Assembly (NCBI GenBank): GCA_022885665.1
Contig: JAGQDJ010000156.1
Coordinates: 310,001 to 374,000 of the forward strand
Direction: 5' to 3'
From: Triops longicaudatus
Lineage: Eukaryota > Arthropoda > Branchiopoda > Notostraca > Triopsidae
DNA: 64,000 bases
A program made the translations under genes and the position numbers. Of this stretch, positions 1 through 11,042 are shown one piece after another. Each line of letters starts with the position of its first letter. Position 1 is the first letter of the stretch. The notes below the pieces were generated by a model. That model worked only from the letters and a program-made list of their open reading frames with translations, did no database searches and had not been told where the DNA came from.

Positions 1-2
1 CA

Positions 3-98
3 AGACAGACTGACGAAAGTGAAGCCTCCTCAGAACGGCTGAATAATACGCTGTCGTCGGAAGAAAAACGAGAGACAAAAATTTTTCGTTTTTTCTAA
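3..98 (+). CDS. possible 3' coding end of a gene entering from the left
   Basis: One frame is open from base 3 to a TAA at 96-98. It encodes a Ser/Glu-rich tail rich in S, E and T, ending in a short aromatic run. The composition looks like the disordered C-terminus of a nuclear or signalling protein, but nothing identifies a family and the upstream part is outside the window. It could instead be spliced to the exon-like segment at 529-624, or be chance. Confidence 0.2.
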   Translation, partial: RQTDESEASSERLNNTLSSEEKRETKIFRFF

Positions 99-528
99 CA
101 AAAAAAAAAAGCGGATGAAGTGTTTATGAGATGTTTTCATGCCCTAAGGCGAAGATTTTGAAACTGCGTCGAAACTTTCAGATACGGGCACCTTGACGAT
201 TAAGAAATTGTGCTTGGGGTGTTATTTGTTGCTTGTTATTATGTTGTGTGTATTACATATTTGTTGTTTTGGTATTCTATGGTTTGCTTGTTACTGATCT
301 TGCTTAGAAATTCGTAGAAAGCTGATATCCGTTTTGAAGAAATGTCACGGTGCGCGTACACCCTGAGGACTTTGTTCTTGCATGTGGGACATTCTTGCCA
401 TCTGTGGGCTAGAATAGCATACTTCATGCTAAATATGGATCAAGACTTTTCGTCGCGTGCTTCTGATCTTTCTTCCATCCTATCTTTACTCTATGGCGTT
501 CTACGGTCCATTTTTGTTTTATTTGCAG

Positions 529-624
529 GCAGAAGCGCAAAGTGATTCAAATTCTGTTTTACGCTATGGTCCATTGGCACGTGAAACCAAAAGTACTGTG
601 CGAGTACGTGAAACAAGGCTGTAA
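529..624 (+). CDS. possible terminal exon of an unidentified gene
   Basis: A good acceptor (T-rich tract then CAG at 526-528) is followed by 31 codons and a TAA at 622-624. The peptide starts AEAQSDSNSV and ends in a basic STVRVRETRL tail, which reads as a real C-terminus rather than noise. The upstream donor is not certain; the open segment at 3-98 is one candidate. I do not recognise the family. Confidence 0.25.
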   Translation, partial: AEAQSDSNSVLRYGPLARETKSTVRVRETRL

Positions 625-1233
625 AAAAAGTTCTTCCAATAGTAACCTGAAGCAAACGTTAAAAAAGTCACATGAAAATATACATCTAATGGCTTTGGAA
701 AACGGAGTCCCCACTAATAAGGCAAGTTAACTTTTAAAATAGTGTTTATGTGAAAGAAAATGTGCAAAAAAATGGCTTTCAATCCTTACAGCTGCTTTGC
801 TTGTAGAAACGATAGTATGTTTTTTCGGAAACTTTCATACTTAGTACCAAAAGTGAACAAAAAATTGCTTATTTTCTAAACGTACGACACTGTTGTTTCA
901 ACTCTTCATCTTAATATTTTCAGATTCTCTTGATACAATGTAGCTGCATATGTATGAAAACTGGTGTATTTAAGTCTCGACAGGAATAAGTTAACAAGAA
1001 TTTAATTAGGAACACGTCGCACCGATGATAGTACCCATTGAGCCTATTTCGCATCATGTAGCACCTTACCGGCCTGCTTTTCAGAATCGTCCGTAAATCA
1101 GTCATTTCATGGCTTAAAAGTGGAGTTTCTTTTTGTGTCCACCAAGCAGAGCCATTTTCATTGGCAATCTAAAAATAGAAGAACGATGGTATTAAACTAT
1201 AATCTGAAAATGTCCTTTAAAATTAATAAAATC
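625..1233. other. spacer
   Basis: AT-rich sequence between the left-edge exon candidates and the YPS-repeat gene. Its short open frames have no splice logic or composition to support them. It probably holds the 3' flank of the minus-strand gene that ends at 1234. Confidence 0.4.
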
Positions 1234-1638
1234 TTACGGGTATCCGTATCCGTAGCTGGGGTAGCTTGGATAGCTCGGGTAGCTAGGATAGCTTGGATAG
1301 CTTGGATAACTAGCGTATCCGTAGCTGGGAATGCTAGAGAGACCATAGCTTGGCCCAGCGTAGGTGGGCATTCCGTAGCTTGGAACGCTGTAAATAGGCA
1401 TTGCGGCGTACATGGGTGCTTTGTATGCCTTAAGTTTGTGTTCCTCAGTTTCCATATCTTCAGTTTGTACATCAGTAGGATCGTAAACCATAGGAGCTGC
1501 GTCAGTTTCGCCCATTCCTTCAAGAACAGGATCTAAAGCCAAAGGCACGGTTACAGGATCCAGAATCACTCCAGTCTCAGATTCGGCAAAAGCAGCGGCC
1601 AGGCACAAAGCTAAAGCTACGAATGTAAACTTGAACAT
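1234..1638 (-). CDS. small secreted YPS-repeat structural-type protein
   Basis: This 134-residue protein starts with a clear signal peptide (MFKFTFVALALCLAAAFAES). An acidic linker of about 45 residues follows, then a region rich in Met, Tyr, Pro and Ser, and finally a tandem YPS run (about six copies) closing with YGYGYP. That layout is typical of secreted matrix, cuticle or silk-like proteins in arthropods, where tyrosines can be cross-linked. The coding part is one exon. A 5' non-coding exon (about 1754-1706) is joined by a 67-base intron (1705-1639) whose acceptor AG abuts the ATG. No domain beyond the signal peptide is recognisable. The cuticle or matrix role is inferred from composition only. 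Confidence 0.75.
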   Translation of the reverse strand: MFKFTFVALALCLAAAFAESETGVILDPVTVPLALDPVLEGMGETDAAPMVYDPTDVQTEDMETEEHKLKAYKAPMYAAMPIYSVPSYGMPTYAGPSYGLSSIPSYGYASYPSYPSYPSYPSYPSYPSYGYGYP

Positions 1639-1750
1639 CTGAAATGGATTTTAAAAAATATAAATTAGCAAGTAATTCTATGTTGTTTAAAAGAAGTTTT
1701 GCTACCTTGGTGAGTGTAGGTAGAAGATTGCACTTGGAAGACTGCAAGTG

Positions 1751-1788
1751 AACTGATGATTTCAGCAAAGAATTGAGCAGCTTTTATA
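1751..1788 (-). promoter_or_regulatory. TATA box and initiator of the YPS-repeat gene
   Basis: On the minus strand a TATAAAAG box (1788-1781) lies about 34 bases upstream of an arthropod-type initiator, TCAGTT (1756-1751). The spacing and both motifs fit a focused, strong promoter. Such promoters are common for tissue-specific secreted proteins. Confidence 0.65.
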
Positions 1789-1789
1789 C

Positions 1790-4034
1790 CTGAAAATGTT
1801 TGAACAAAATGCGGAAGACATCACTGTTAGGTCATGGACCCTTATTTTGAAGATCCGAATCGAAGGCTTACGGACATTTACCTGTGTTGTTGTTTTGCCA
1901 CAGGTCAGTAAAAGGATCTTCGCGGACATCGGCGACCGTCTGTCCCACGACCGCGCAAAGAAAGGGTCGCCCTGATTTATTTTACAGCAGGGATGTCCAA
2001 CCCTGCTAACGCTCTAAACATTGATGAATATTTCGGGTTCCAGAACTCGGGTTTGGAGAAACCTAATAATACTGCGCTATCAGTGCACTATTAATACCAG
2101 AAATTAAGCCTTTTGCAACGATATTCATTGTCGCTCAAATAACTTTTTTTAAGTTCTATAGCGCTAGCTTTAATTAATATAGTGCGCAGCATAGGCACAT
2201 CCCGAATTTCAAGGCTTAATTAGATATTGTAAGCACTGTTCAAAATCTGCCTTTACAGTGCTACTGTGAATACGTCATTTGACTCTACATTTTTTTTTAT
2301 TTTTACTTAATTTATTGTTGCAAAATCTGTCCTCCAAATTTTATAATAACGATCTAATTAAGGACGCGAATTTTAGTCGTACACGTGTAATATCTGTGTT
2401 ACGAAAACCGTTTATGTCGTCGGATATTGCCATTTTTGTGTTGACGACAGTTTTCACGTTGATGTGGGTAATTAGCTATGTTTTTAGACTTTTCTTGTAA
2501 GATAGGCCCGGAAGAAAAAAGTCGTAAATTTCGCGTACGGGAAAAATGCATGCGACCCTCATTATTCCCTCTCTCAACTTTGACTTCTTTTTCGGAGCTA
2601 CCACTATCAAAATAAACTTTGGGTGAGAATGTCTCAGAACTATACGAAAACAAAACGAGCATCATATGCGGACTCAAATTCTAAAAGAAACAAATCAGTA
2701 GACTTTTGGTTCCAAAGAAGACGTAATGATAACCACATAGTATTTTGTCTTGTGAAGTTATTCGCTATTCCTTGACAAGTCCAAATTTCAAGGAAAATAT
2801 CAGTGTTCGCGCCCTTTTCTCCATCAGCCCTAACAATGACCTATTGTGATATATTTGCGGCATTCATTTTCTTACATTTTAGGTAAATCATCAAATCTTG
2901 ACCGGAAAAGTAATTCCCATTTTTTTCATTTTTTCTATTTTTTTTTTATTTTTTTTTTAGTGTTTTTTTTTTTTTTTTTTTTTTTTTTCAAGTAGCATCC
3001 ATTACCGCCAAATACGGTGTGAATCTTCAGAGTAGAATATACGGAGTAGATCTTCACGGTTAGCTATTCTTGTGTCAGAATTCAGCGCTAGGTTTATGTT
3101 CTACAGTTTTAGCTGCTTGTCTTGTCATCTAAAAAAGCGTTCGATAAGCAACACGAGCGACGGTCCCGCGCTTACGGTAATACCCTCGGAGCTCAAAGGG
3201 TTAAACGACTTAAATTGCATGTGTCGAAAGAAAACCTCACCCTAAGGTAGTTAAAAACTTGCGAATAACATTCTGGTCTTTTTGGATCCTTCATCGAAAC
3301 TGGCTGCTGAAAGCGATCAAATTATTTTTCACGACTCTCATAAGACGGTCTGCGAGCGCAACAGCAGAATACGAAATCACCCAACAACTTTTAAGGGCCC
3401 CTGGGTAATGTACGTGCAAGGGCTCTACATACATAACCAATCACACACAGTGATTAGTATAGGGCCCTTGGGCAAGATCCCGGTGCACTCATTCGGCACT
3501 GATTATTCGATAGGCCTTCGGCTACAGTGTACCTTCTAGTGATGGTGATCAAATGTTCGGAATAATCGGAAAGTGTATGTACGAAACGTGAAAGGGTGGA
3601 ATTCGCGTTTTTTCTGTCCTAATAACCAAGAATGGGCGAGTATTTTTTTTTTTTTTTTTTTTTACTATCCATCCGTAATTATACTGTAATTTGTGCTACC
3701 AACGCGATAAAATGGATCTTCGGATTTCAGTAGTTCCTTTCTCTCAACATTCCTTCATTTTTAACGTTACCGAAATGTACTATGTTACTTCCAACAAGTG
3801 TGAACACCACATAACGATAGAAATCACCGTCTCCTCCGCTTTTACTCTATCGCTGCAGTATTACCCAATACAATATATGAAACGTAAATCGGATGACTTT
3901 GTAAACAAACAGAAAGTCAGTAAGCGAGAATCAAAACTGCTATCAATTAAAAAAAAATAAATAAAATAAACCTAAAAAACAAATAAAAAATATGGCCCAA
4001 ATCCAGTTTTTCAGGCAGTTTAATTTTTAAGTAG
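1790..4034. other. intergenic, AT-rich, two poly(T) tracts
   Basis: No supported gene. It contains long T runs near 2950-2990 and 3643-3663. Read on the minus strand these are poly(A) runs and could be tails of decayed retroposed elements. The short open frames at about 3282-3539 and 3691-3960 have no family resemblance. Confidence 0.4.
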
Positions 4035-4040
4035 TTTATT
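4035..4040 (-). terminator. poly(A) signal of the phosphatase gene
   Basis: AATAAA on the minus strand, 24 bases after the stop codon of the PPP phosphatase gene. Confidence 0.6.
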
Positions 4041-4063
4041 TCCGATGAAAGACGCCGCTGTCA

Positions 4064-6677
4064 TTAACGAGGATCGAGACGAATAATACGAAGTTTTCCA
4101 TGATCGGCCAAAACACACGCAGCTTCATTCTTTCGTCCACCATAATCCGACGACGAAAAGACTGTAACTAACTTGGCCTTCTGTTCGACCTGAAAGCCTG
4201 TCTTCTTAGCCTCATGGGCTCTGACCACATAGGAGAGGTTATTCTTGGATAAAAACTGGTCCAAAGCTTCGGGACTAAAGTAATGAGCCGTGTTACGCTT
4301 CTCGTTGGCCGCAAAACCTTCGTTTTCCTTGAGTTCGGTTTTCATCTCGTCGACTTCACCATCGCTGTAACATTACCAGTAAAATTAACGAAGGCTTGAC
4401 TCAAATGTTCCTGTAAGCTTACTCTGCCGGATCGCACCACATAACCTCCCACGCCAATTTGCTGCCCTCTTGAGGATCCGGAAGGGGAACGGGTATTTTG
4501 TCGTATTCGTCCAAGGTAAAACCGCCGACATTGGGAGGCGCAATGCCGCCATGCGCACAAAAGATCTAGTCAACACGCTGTTAATCTCCACTGTACAGGA
4601 ACTAATGGTTCGCAAGTCTCACTTTATCATCGATAACGGCAGCTATTGGGAGGTTATCGAACGCAGTATTTATTGCCTCCCAAACTACATCCCCCATGTC
4701 TCCAAATTTCGTCAAGCACTCCCTAACAATGGACCATTCAATTACATTCAGTGCTCTTGAAAATTATCTGAACACTTACGCCCTAAAACCGTAGCGCTCT
4801 TGTGTCTTTCTTGTTTCGTGATTACCGCGAAGAAGGACTACTTTTTCCGGACTGATCAATTTTTGAGAAAACAAATCCGCAACCACTTCCAACCCATAGG
4901 CTCCTCGATCTACGTAATCTCCCAGAAATACGAACGACGCAGGTGTCAAAATAGGCCCGAGTTTCCACAATGCCTTCTCAAAATACGCGAGATCTTTGTA
5001 ATTCCCATGAAAATCGCCTAGAAAAACAAGTTATTTTAACTGTATTAGCTCTTAATGTAAGAACACGTGGGAGTTTACCGAAAATGTACGCGGGAGCCGA
5101 CAACCGTACAAGCCGAGGTTCTTGAGCGAAAATGTCCGCCACTTTACGACTAAGTCGAACGACAAATTTGCCCAGGTTTTCCATATTCGACTGTTCGGAA
5201 ACAAGATATATCTCATTATTCGTGTGAAAAGGAAAAAATATTTTTAATCTTTTAAACAGGCCTATGTCAATTCCTCCCCAATCATATTTTTTTAGTTTAA
5301 TTTTCAAGTTGGTTGTTTAATATAATTTTTTTATTCATATCGGAAAATAAGTAACATTTCGATGGCTCGACGGTTTCTCGAAACAACGGATTACCTTCTA
5401 TCGAAGCTATTTTCATTGACTTTGTTTTTACATAAATATATCTTTTCATACAGCAGAAAAAAAATATTTTATCTGAGGAGCACCGAGTCCTATACTCACT
5501 TTTCCCCAACTGTATGCTGGCTTATCACTGTCAGCTGTTTTGAAGTAACGCAAGGCCGTGAGCATTTGGTTGGGCACCGCCGAGGGATCGAAATTTCCTC
5601 GAGGAAGTGTTTTTTCCAAACCTGGTTCTCCAGTCTCTTCGGCAGCCTTCATTGCAGACTGCGTCACAGCGCCCTCATCTAAAAGGTAGCAAAATAAAAT
5701 ATCGGAATCATTTTTTTAATTAATTAATTTTCTTGCGTACCTTCTAAATCGAACAATGTAGAAACATCCGTGATCGTTCCCGTGTGCTTGAGGCGAACGG
5801 AGTGTGTTGCTAATTCGTACTCCGACATTTCTGTAGTACCACCGTTTCCTACCAACACACCAAAATCGAATTTTATGCACTTAATTATTTTAAAATTATT
5901 TTTATCGCATTTTATTATATTATTTCGCAGTTACCCTGCTTTTCCGATTTAATTTTTGACTGTCTTCCTTCCAACTGTGCTTGAAGTAATTCTTTGGCAG
6001 AAACAGATCCGTCCTCTTCGTCCAAAGGACCAATCTCGTGCAAAATGGTACCGAAGTAAGGAAATGTTCCGGAACTGAAAGTTTCTTCTTTTAGGTCTTC
6101 GTAATGCCGGACGATTTCCAGCAACTTCGATGTTCGCAAACTGGGATTTCGAGTGCTTTCGTTAATCAAAGCTTCTAGAGACAACCACTTGGCACCATCA
6201 ATCAGCTGTAAATATACCGCTGAAATTATTTCAGAATCCCAGAAATTATGCGAAATCTACCTTAACGGCTTCTTTCACTTCCCTAACCAAGTCTACTATG
6301 AAGATGGCATGCGAAACGAAATGCTTCAGATTGGAGCTCCACACTCGGTTGAGACGAATGAACCGGTTGACTTGAATGGGGCGAGGAAAATACTAAGAAA
6401 AATAGAGACGTTTCAACGCAATGACTTGATTTCGCCTCCGACGATCTGTAACGCATTCACTATGTTTACTTACTGGTTGTACGCATTTAGCTGCGGCTGT
6501 TTGCCACGTTTGTCTAAACAAAACTTCACCCGATGGCAACCACAGGCCCGTGTCACCTTCGATGGCTAAAAAACTCTCGTCGTGTCTGCTGTGAACCAAG
6601 ACCGATACCTGATCACCCAATTTGTGCAGATGGGTTTCACTGCTTTCTGATCGACTACGCTTACGCGTACTATACAT
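4064..6677 (-). CDS. PPP-family Ser/Thr phosphatase with N-terminal pseudo-Nudix domain
   Basis: Ten exons: 6677-6474, 6392-6261, 6205-5935, 5830-5741, 5678-5500, 5190-5079, 5017-4780, 4722-4623, 4565-4423, 4364-4064, giving 589 residues. The C-terminal half (about 295-589) is a PP1/PP2A-like metallophosphatase. The metal and catalytic signatures are present: GDFHG (D331, H333), GDYVDRG (D363), RGNHE (N395, H396), AHGG (H447), RAH (H540). The C-terminal loop that is SAPNYCGEFDN in PP1 reads SSSDYGGRKN here, so the toxin-reactive Cys is absent. Residues about 20-142 look like a Nudix fold (GLWLPSGEV, later AKWLSLEAL), but the catalytic REUxEE glutamates are missing (AAAKCVQP). Residues 143-290 are a family-specific linker. 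It dephosphorylates Ser/Thr by inference; the substrate is unknown. It is not a PP1, PP2A or PPEF orthologue. Confidence 0.85.
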
Positions 6678-9551
6678 TTGCTCGAAATAAGTATGACCTA
6701 TTCAGCTAAGCTAAACCACGCCACTTATAACAAGTGAAGCTTCAACGTCGGCCAAAGGTTTGACCATCCTAGTTCTCGGAAAACCCCTCTTTGCCCAAGT
6801 AACTTCCAAAGCTCTGGTGCGCGGTTCGTGGCCGTAGTTCATACAAGCTATACGGAGGGTTCACTAAGGGAGTGGGTTTTCTCGGGAAAAGTCAAACGTT
6901 ACCTTATAGGAGTATTCGCCTTGCGAAGTCTAGTAAAAGGTCAGTTGCTCGGTCTGCTGTTGTACTGAATGTCGTTTTGGGTCAGACCACGCAAACGGAC
7001 GAAAATCCCACCGACCAATGCATCATGCGAAATGCTTTTGAATTAAGGTCTGGCAAGAAGATTTTCGTCCGGAGGCGTTTGTCGTCAAAGGTCGAGTGTT
7101 GTTCTTCGAAACTTGTAATCCTGGCATGGACGAAATTATAAAACGGCTGAAAAGTACAAAAGTCCGAGTAATTGGTTTTGCACTAGTATGTTTAAACATG
7201 GTCGGCAACACAGTTTGGGAATTTTTATAAGTTTTGATCCCAAGAACGAGCACAGTTGAATATGTCTTAACACACGGAACTCTTTCGGGCAATTACACAC
7301 CTTCGAGGTGAGGTCCTCGGCTTTTACCCAAGTCTCTCGCCGTTTTTTCCCATTTCTTGTTTTCTAAACAATTCGAGTTTTCATTCCTTCCTCCCCGCCT
7401 TGCCCGAAACGCGCTTCATTCATTTTACTTCCCGCTCTCATTTACCGCGAGAAAAGATGCTAGGGCCAGCTTTCTGCTTAGGTTCCCCGCACCTCGTGGC
7501 ATTCCTGGACCAATCCTACGCTAGATCCGGGCGCCTTACTTACCTGGCACTCACTTTACACGAGATGTAGTTCAGTATTGACGTCACGAAGCTGCGGGAA
7601 CGAACGTGGACCGCGCGGCCTTCTTCAAGGCAGTCTTCTTTATTTTCACCTTTTTTTCCACGTTCTCAGCGGAATGCGAAGCCAACTCATTGGCAGCATG
7701 TTTGGACAGTACGAATGACCTAAACATATGGGGAGAAAAGGCGAAAAAACTGAGAGCAAGATGGGAGTGAACAAAAGGAACTATGTTTTGTAGTCTGGAG
7801 GCTTGAAAGAATGCATCTGTAATCAAGAGATATAAACCGTCTAAAAGAGTTGGGAATGCATGGAATGTTATTGCCGTTCTATAAACTCACGTAGGCTTTC
7901 TAATGAAAGTTAGCAATTTTGTATTCAGTACTTATGGCAAAGGCATCCGTCGTTTTGCATTTTACCCTAGTACACGTGTGGTATGCAGTTTTCTATCATG
8001 AATTTGCAAAAAGGGACAATGTAGGCAAGGCGTCCTTGATCCTAGTGACCGAGATTTCTCGTCCTTGCACAGTCACAGATACCGCAGCTAGCCGGATATG
8101 CGCAAAAGAAACACGGGACATAGTTTTTAAGGAATGCCTTGAGGCGAGTCTTAACTGTTCCACCCAGATGAGTTGAGGTATTCAAATATTTGCTATGGTA
8201 AATAACGAGCAACCGTAGTAGAACGCAGGTGGCCGGTGTCTTCTACAAGTCCATCACACCGGTGTTATTATGCAGTGTTGAAGCTAGAGACGGATCTTCC
8301 TGTACAAGGAGCATGAAAAGAAAGTAGGATGCCCGTCATGGGCATCGAAAATCGGGAAAAGGAGATCCACTTTCTCCCGGACATAGACGTGTCATGCGGT
8401 TAGTGTCATAGAACCAAACCCATTGCAGAAACAACCCGGCCTTGTATTTACAAATCCATGATTATCACTTTCCAAAAGGGATGGAAGCCATATTTTTTAT
8501 ATACTACAGCCGGTAATCGTATAGAATCCCGTACAGGCAAGAGAAAAATCTTGGAGAACTTTCTCGGAGAAGGCTGATACCTATATGATAGCTTACTACA
8601 TCGCTAGGAGACCTATATCGGAAAGATACATTTTCTTAGGATTCAGAGTTTTTCGAGTCACCCGAACAAATGTCGGTGCATATTTCGTAAGTTGCTTCAA
8701 TTACGTATTTGTGGTGTCTTTTTTTTCCATTCATACTAGGAAATAATTATGATAGAGAGTTCACTGCACGAACCAGTGTTCCCGGATATTGGGAAAAAGC
8801 AACAGAACGTAATACGGAACAAACTCGAAAGAGCGTTCTACTTCTCGCTTTCTGTACCCTTAGACTAATCTAAAAACGTTTACGAGTCTCAAAATGGAAT
8901 AAAGACATTACAAGAAAGTAATGACAGTGTAAATGACAAAGTACTGGCTTGCGTCTCAGTGCATTCGTATTGCATTTCGTTAGTTTCATTCTAAGATATG
9001 CGAACTACGAATTAACAAGATTGAGGCATATTAAAAAAAATCGCATGCGCCATCTCAATCTTTGGATGATATGTTGTTAGTCTGCCTCAGAAGAAGACAG
9101 TTGTCATTGTATCCTATTAGGAGCAGAATGACTTCGTTCCCTGACTCCTATGGAACTATATGTCAAATCGTACACTTCTTCTCAGCTCGTGCATACACAA
9201 TGTAAAGCGAATATATGGCTAAGGAATTGTTAGTATATTACGTTTCTTCAAAAATAATTTTAGTTTCATAAATTCTGTTGGTTAGCGAAATTTATATTGT
9301 TTGGTCCTATTGGCATTGGTACTCATTATTTCCTGTTAAGTACGCTGGTACTTCTGTTATCACATAGTATTTTTGTTTTATTTTTTCCTATTTCACGATT
9401 TTGAACAGGTCGACTTTTAGTAGCTCGATTATTTTTTCTGTAATTAAATGTAATGTATGTTATTAGAAGTTACGAGTGAAAATTTGTTAAAAAAACCTTG
9501 TTAAGCTTGTTAATATTACTGTAAAGGAAGACAGAAAACAAAATTGTAGAG
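6678..9551. other. gene-poor spacer of 2.9 kb
   Basis: No coding exon, RNA gene or clear repeat family recognised on either strand. Several 60-90 codon frames exist (for example 7919-8176) but lack splice context, composition bias or family resemblance. The first few hundred bases should contain the promoter of the phosphatase gene. Confidence 0.4.
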
Positions 9552-9557
9552 TTTATT
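9552..9557 (-). terminator. poly(A) signal of the coiled-coil gene
   Basis: AATAAA on the minus strand immediately after the stop codon at 9559-9561. The 3' UTR is therefore very short. Confidence 0.55.
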
Positions 9558-9558
9558 G

Positions 9559-10861
9559 TTACTTATTAGGGCTTCGGGGTTTGCCAAACAATGAACGCAA
9601 TGCGTCACCAATTGAACGTGTTGGTTTTGTAACAAGAAACGGGAAAGGTGTTGCTGGTGATTTAGTTAGTTCTGGCTTGGCTATTGTGACCTTTTCGGGC
9701 TCTAGACGCAAAGGTTGCGGTGGAAGCGGGGGTTGAATTGGCTTCCAATCCGATCTCCATGCCACCTCGGCCGCCAATTTGCTATAGAGACAGTCAGTCA
9801 ATAATTAATTTATATTATACATTGATTTGAAATTACTTTAGTTGGGAAGACAAATTACGAAAACCAGTATCAAAGCGTACTCCGGTGCGCACTACATCGT
9901 TCGTAAGTAAGGAAACGTCATTTCGCACTTTGCTAAGTTGGAAATCCAGAAATCTTAGAATGTTCTCATTAGGTTAAAGAGGTTACCTTAATTCACCCGT
10001 GTGATTGGCTAAAAGAAGCACGAGTTGCTCTTGCTTCGCTTTAATAACGTTAGTTAACTTATTCATCTCTTGTTGGAAACTTGCTACTTTCTGCATGGAT
10101 TGTTCAAGCTTACGATCCATTATACTCATTACATGAGCAATTTGATTATCCGCGTAAGCCTTCGATGCGCTTTGTAAGTCTTGGATTGCCGTTGCAAATC
10201 TGTCTTGTGTTTCCTTGCTCAGGATTTGTTTGTGGCGTTCATAAGTCATAGTAGCATTTCTTAAATGGGCTGCGAGAAGGTCTTCAAGCTGCAATTGCTT
10301 GCCTTCCCTCGGGTTCGGTGAAAAGGGTCCAGACCCGGATCCTTCCACTAGGTTGTCATGCTTCTCTAACATATTTTCTAACCTGGTAAGCTTTTCCTCG
10401 ATTGCCGCAATTTTCTCTTCATGGGACAAGCGCACCAAGCTGTTGTACGAGTTTCCCAGCCCTTCTAGCTTTTTGTCCACATTTTCGAGATGATCGCGCA
10501 GTTTGACGAGGTCCTTGTGGCGTTCTTCCATAGACTCTTCCATCTCAAGAACACGCAAGTCTTCCTTATCCGGCCCTTGGTTGGTAAACGTGAGACGCTC
10601 TTCGGCTTGCGCTACGCGACTTTGGAGGTTGGCTAATTTCTCGTTAACATTACCCAATTCTGCTTGAGTTTCAAACCAGTGTAAAACATCATGAATAGCC
10701 TGTCGATTTTCTTCAAACCAGTGATACACAGCATCCGTTCTGGCTTGGTAAGGCACTAAGGAGGATAACTTGTCGCCATGGCTTTCCACTATTTCTTGCA
10801 AATAAGGCATTGAATTTGCCTCGCAACCAACTATAACAAATAAAAGCAGTAGCGCGTACAT
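9559..10861 (-). CDS. secreted coiled-coil protein, unknown family
   Basis: Three exons: 10861-9987, 9953-9837, 9781-9559, joined in phase 2, giving 404 residues. I place the start at 10861 because the frame upstream opens with a TTG, not an ATG, and this Met begins a signal peptide (MYALLLLFVIVGCEANS). The mature protein is almost entirely charged heptad-like helix, with blocks at about residues 60-180 and 195-290. A short Gly-Ser-Pro break (GSGSGPFSPN) lies near residue 180. Potential N-glycosylation sites are present (NAT, NHT). The tail is proline-rich and basic (PPLPPQPLRL). A TATA-like box and a CTCAGT initiator lie about 100 bases upstream. The next gene upstream on this strand (TOE1) stops only 181 bases away. 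I do not recognise the family; a secreted rod-like protein is what the sequence shows. Confidence 0.75.
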
Positions 10862-11042
10862 GTTTAACACATTTATGTCAACCGCGCACAAGAGATTGAT
10901 GTGAAAGGTTGGGATGCGACACGTCCCTCTTTCTCAACAACGGAAACGGGAAATGCACTGAGGTCTTATCAATTTGACGATTGCAAGATATAAAAAAGAC
11001 AGCTGTCATTACGATCAATTTTCTGTATTTATAGCAATTATT

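Noticed and set aside
1120..1536. 138-codon plus-strand frame with VAWIA repeats
   Set aside because: It is the antisense shadow of the YPS repeat on the minus strand.
4723..4779. Reading the phosphatase exon start at the first AG (a 24-base intron)
   Set aside because: This would add about 12 residues not found in PPP enzymes. The AG at 4723-4724 gives a 57-base intron and a perfect YGFxxEC block.
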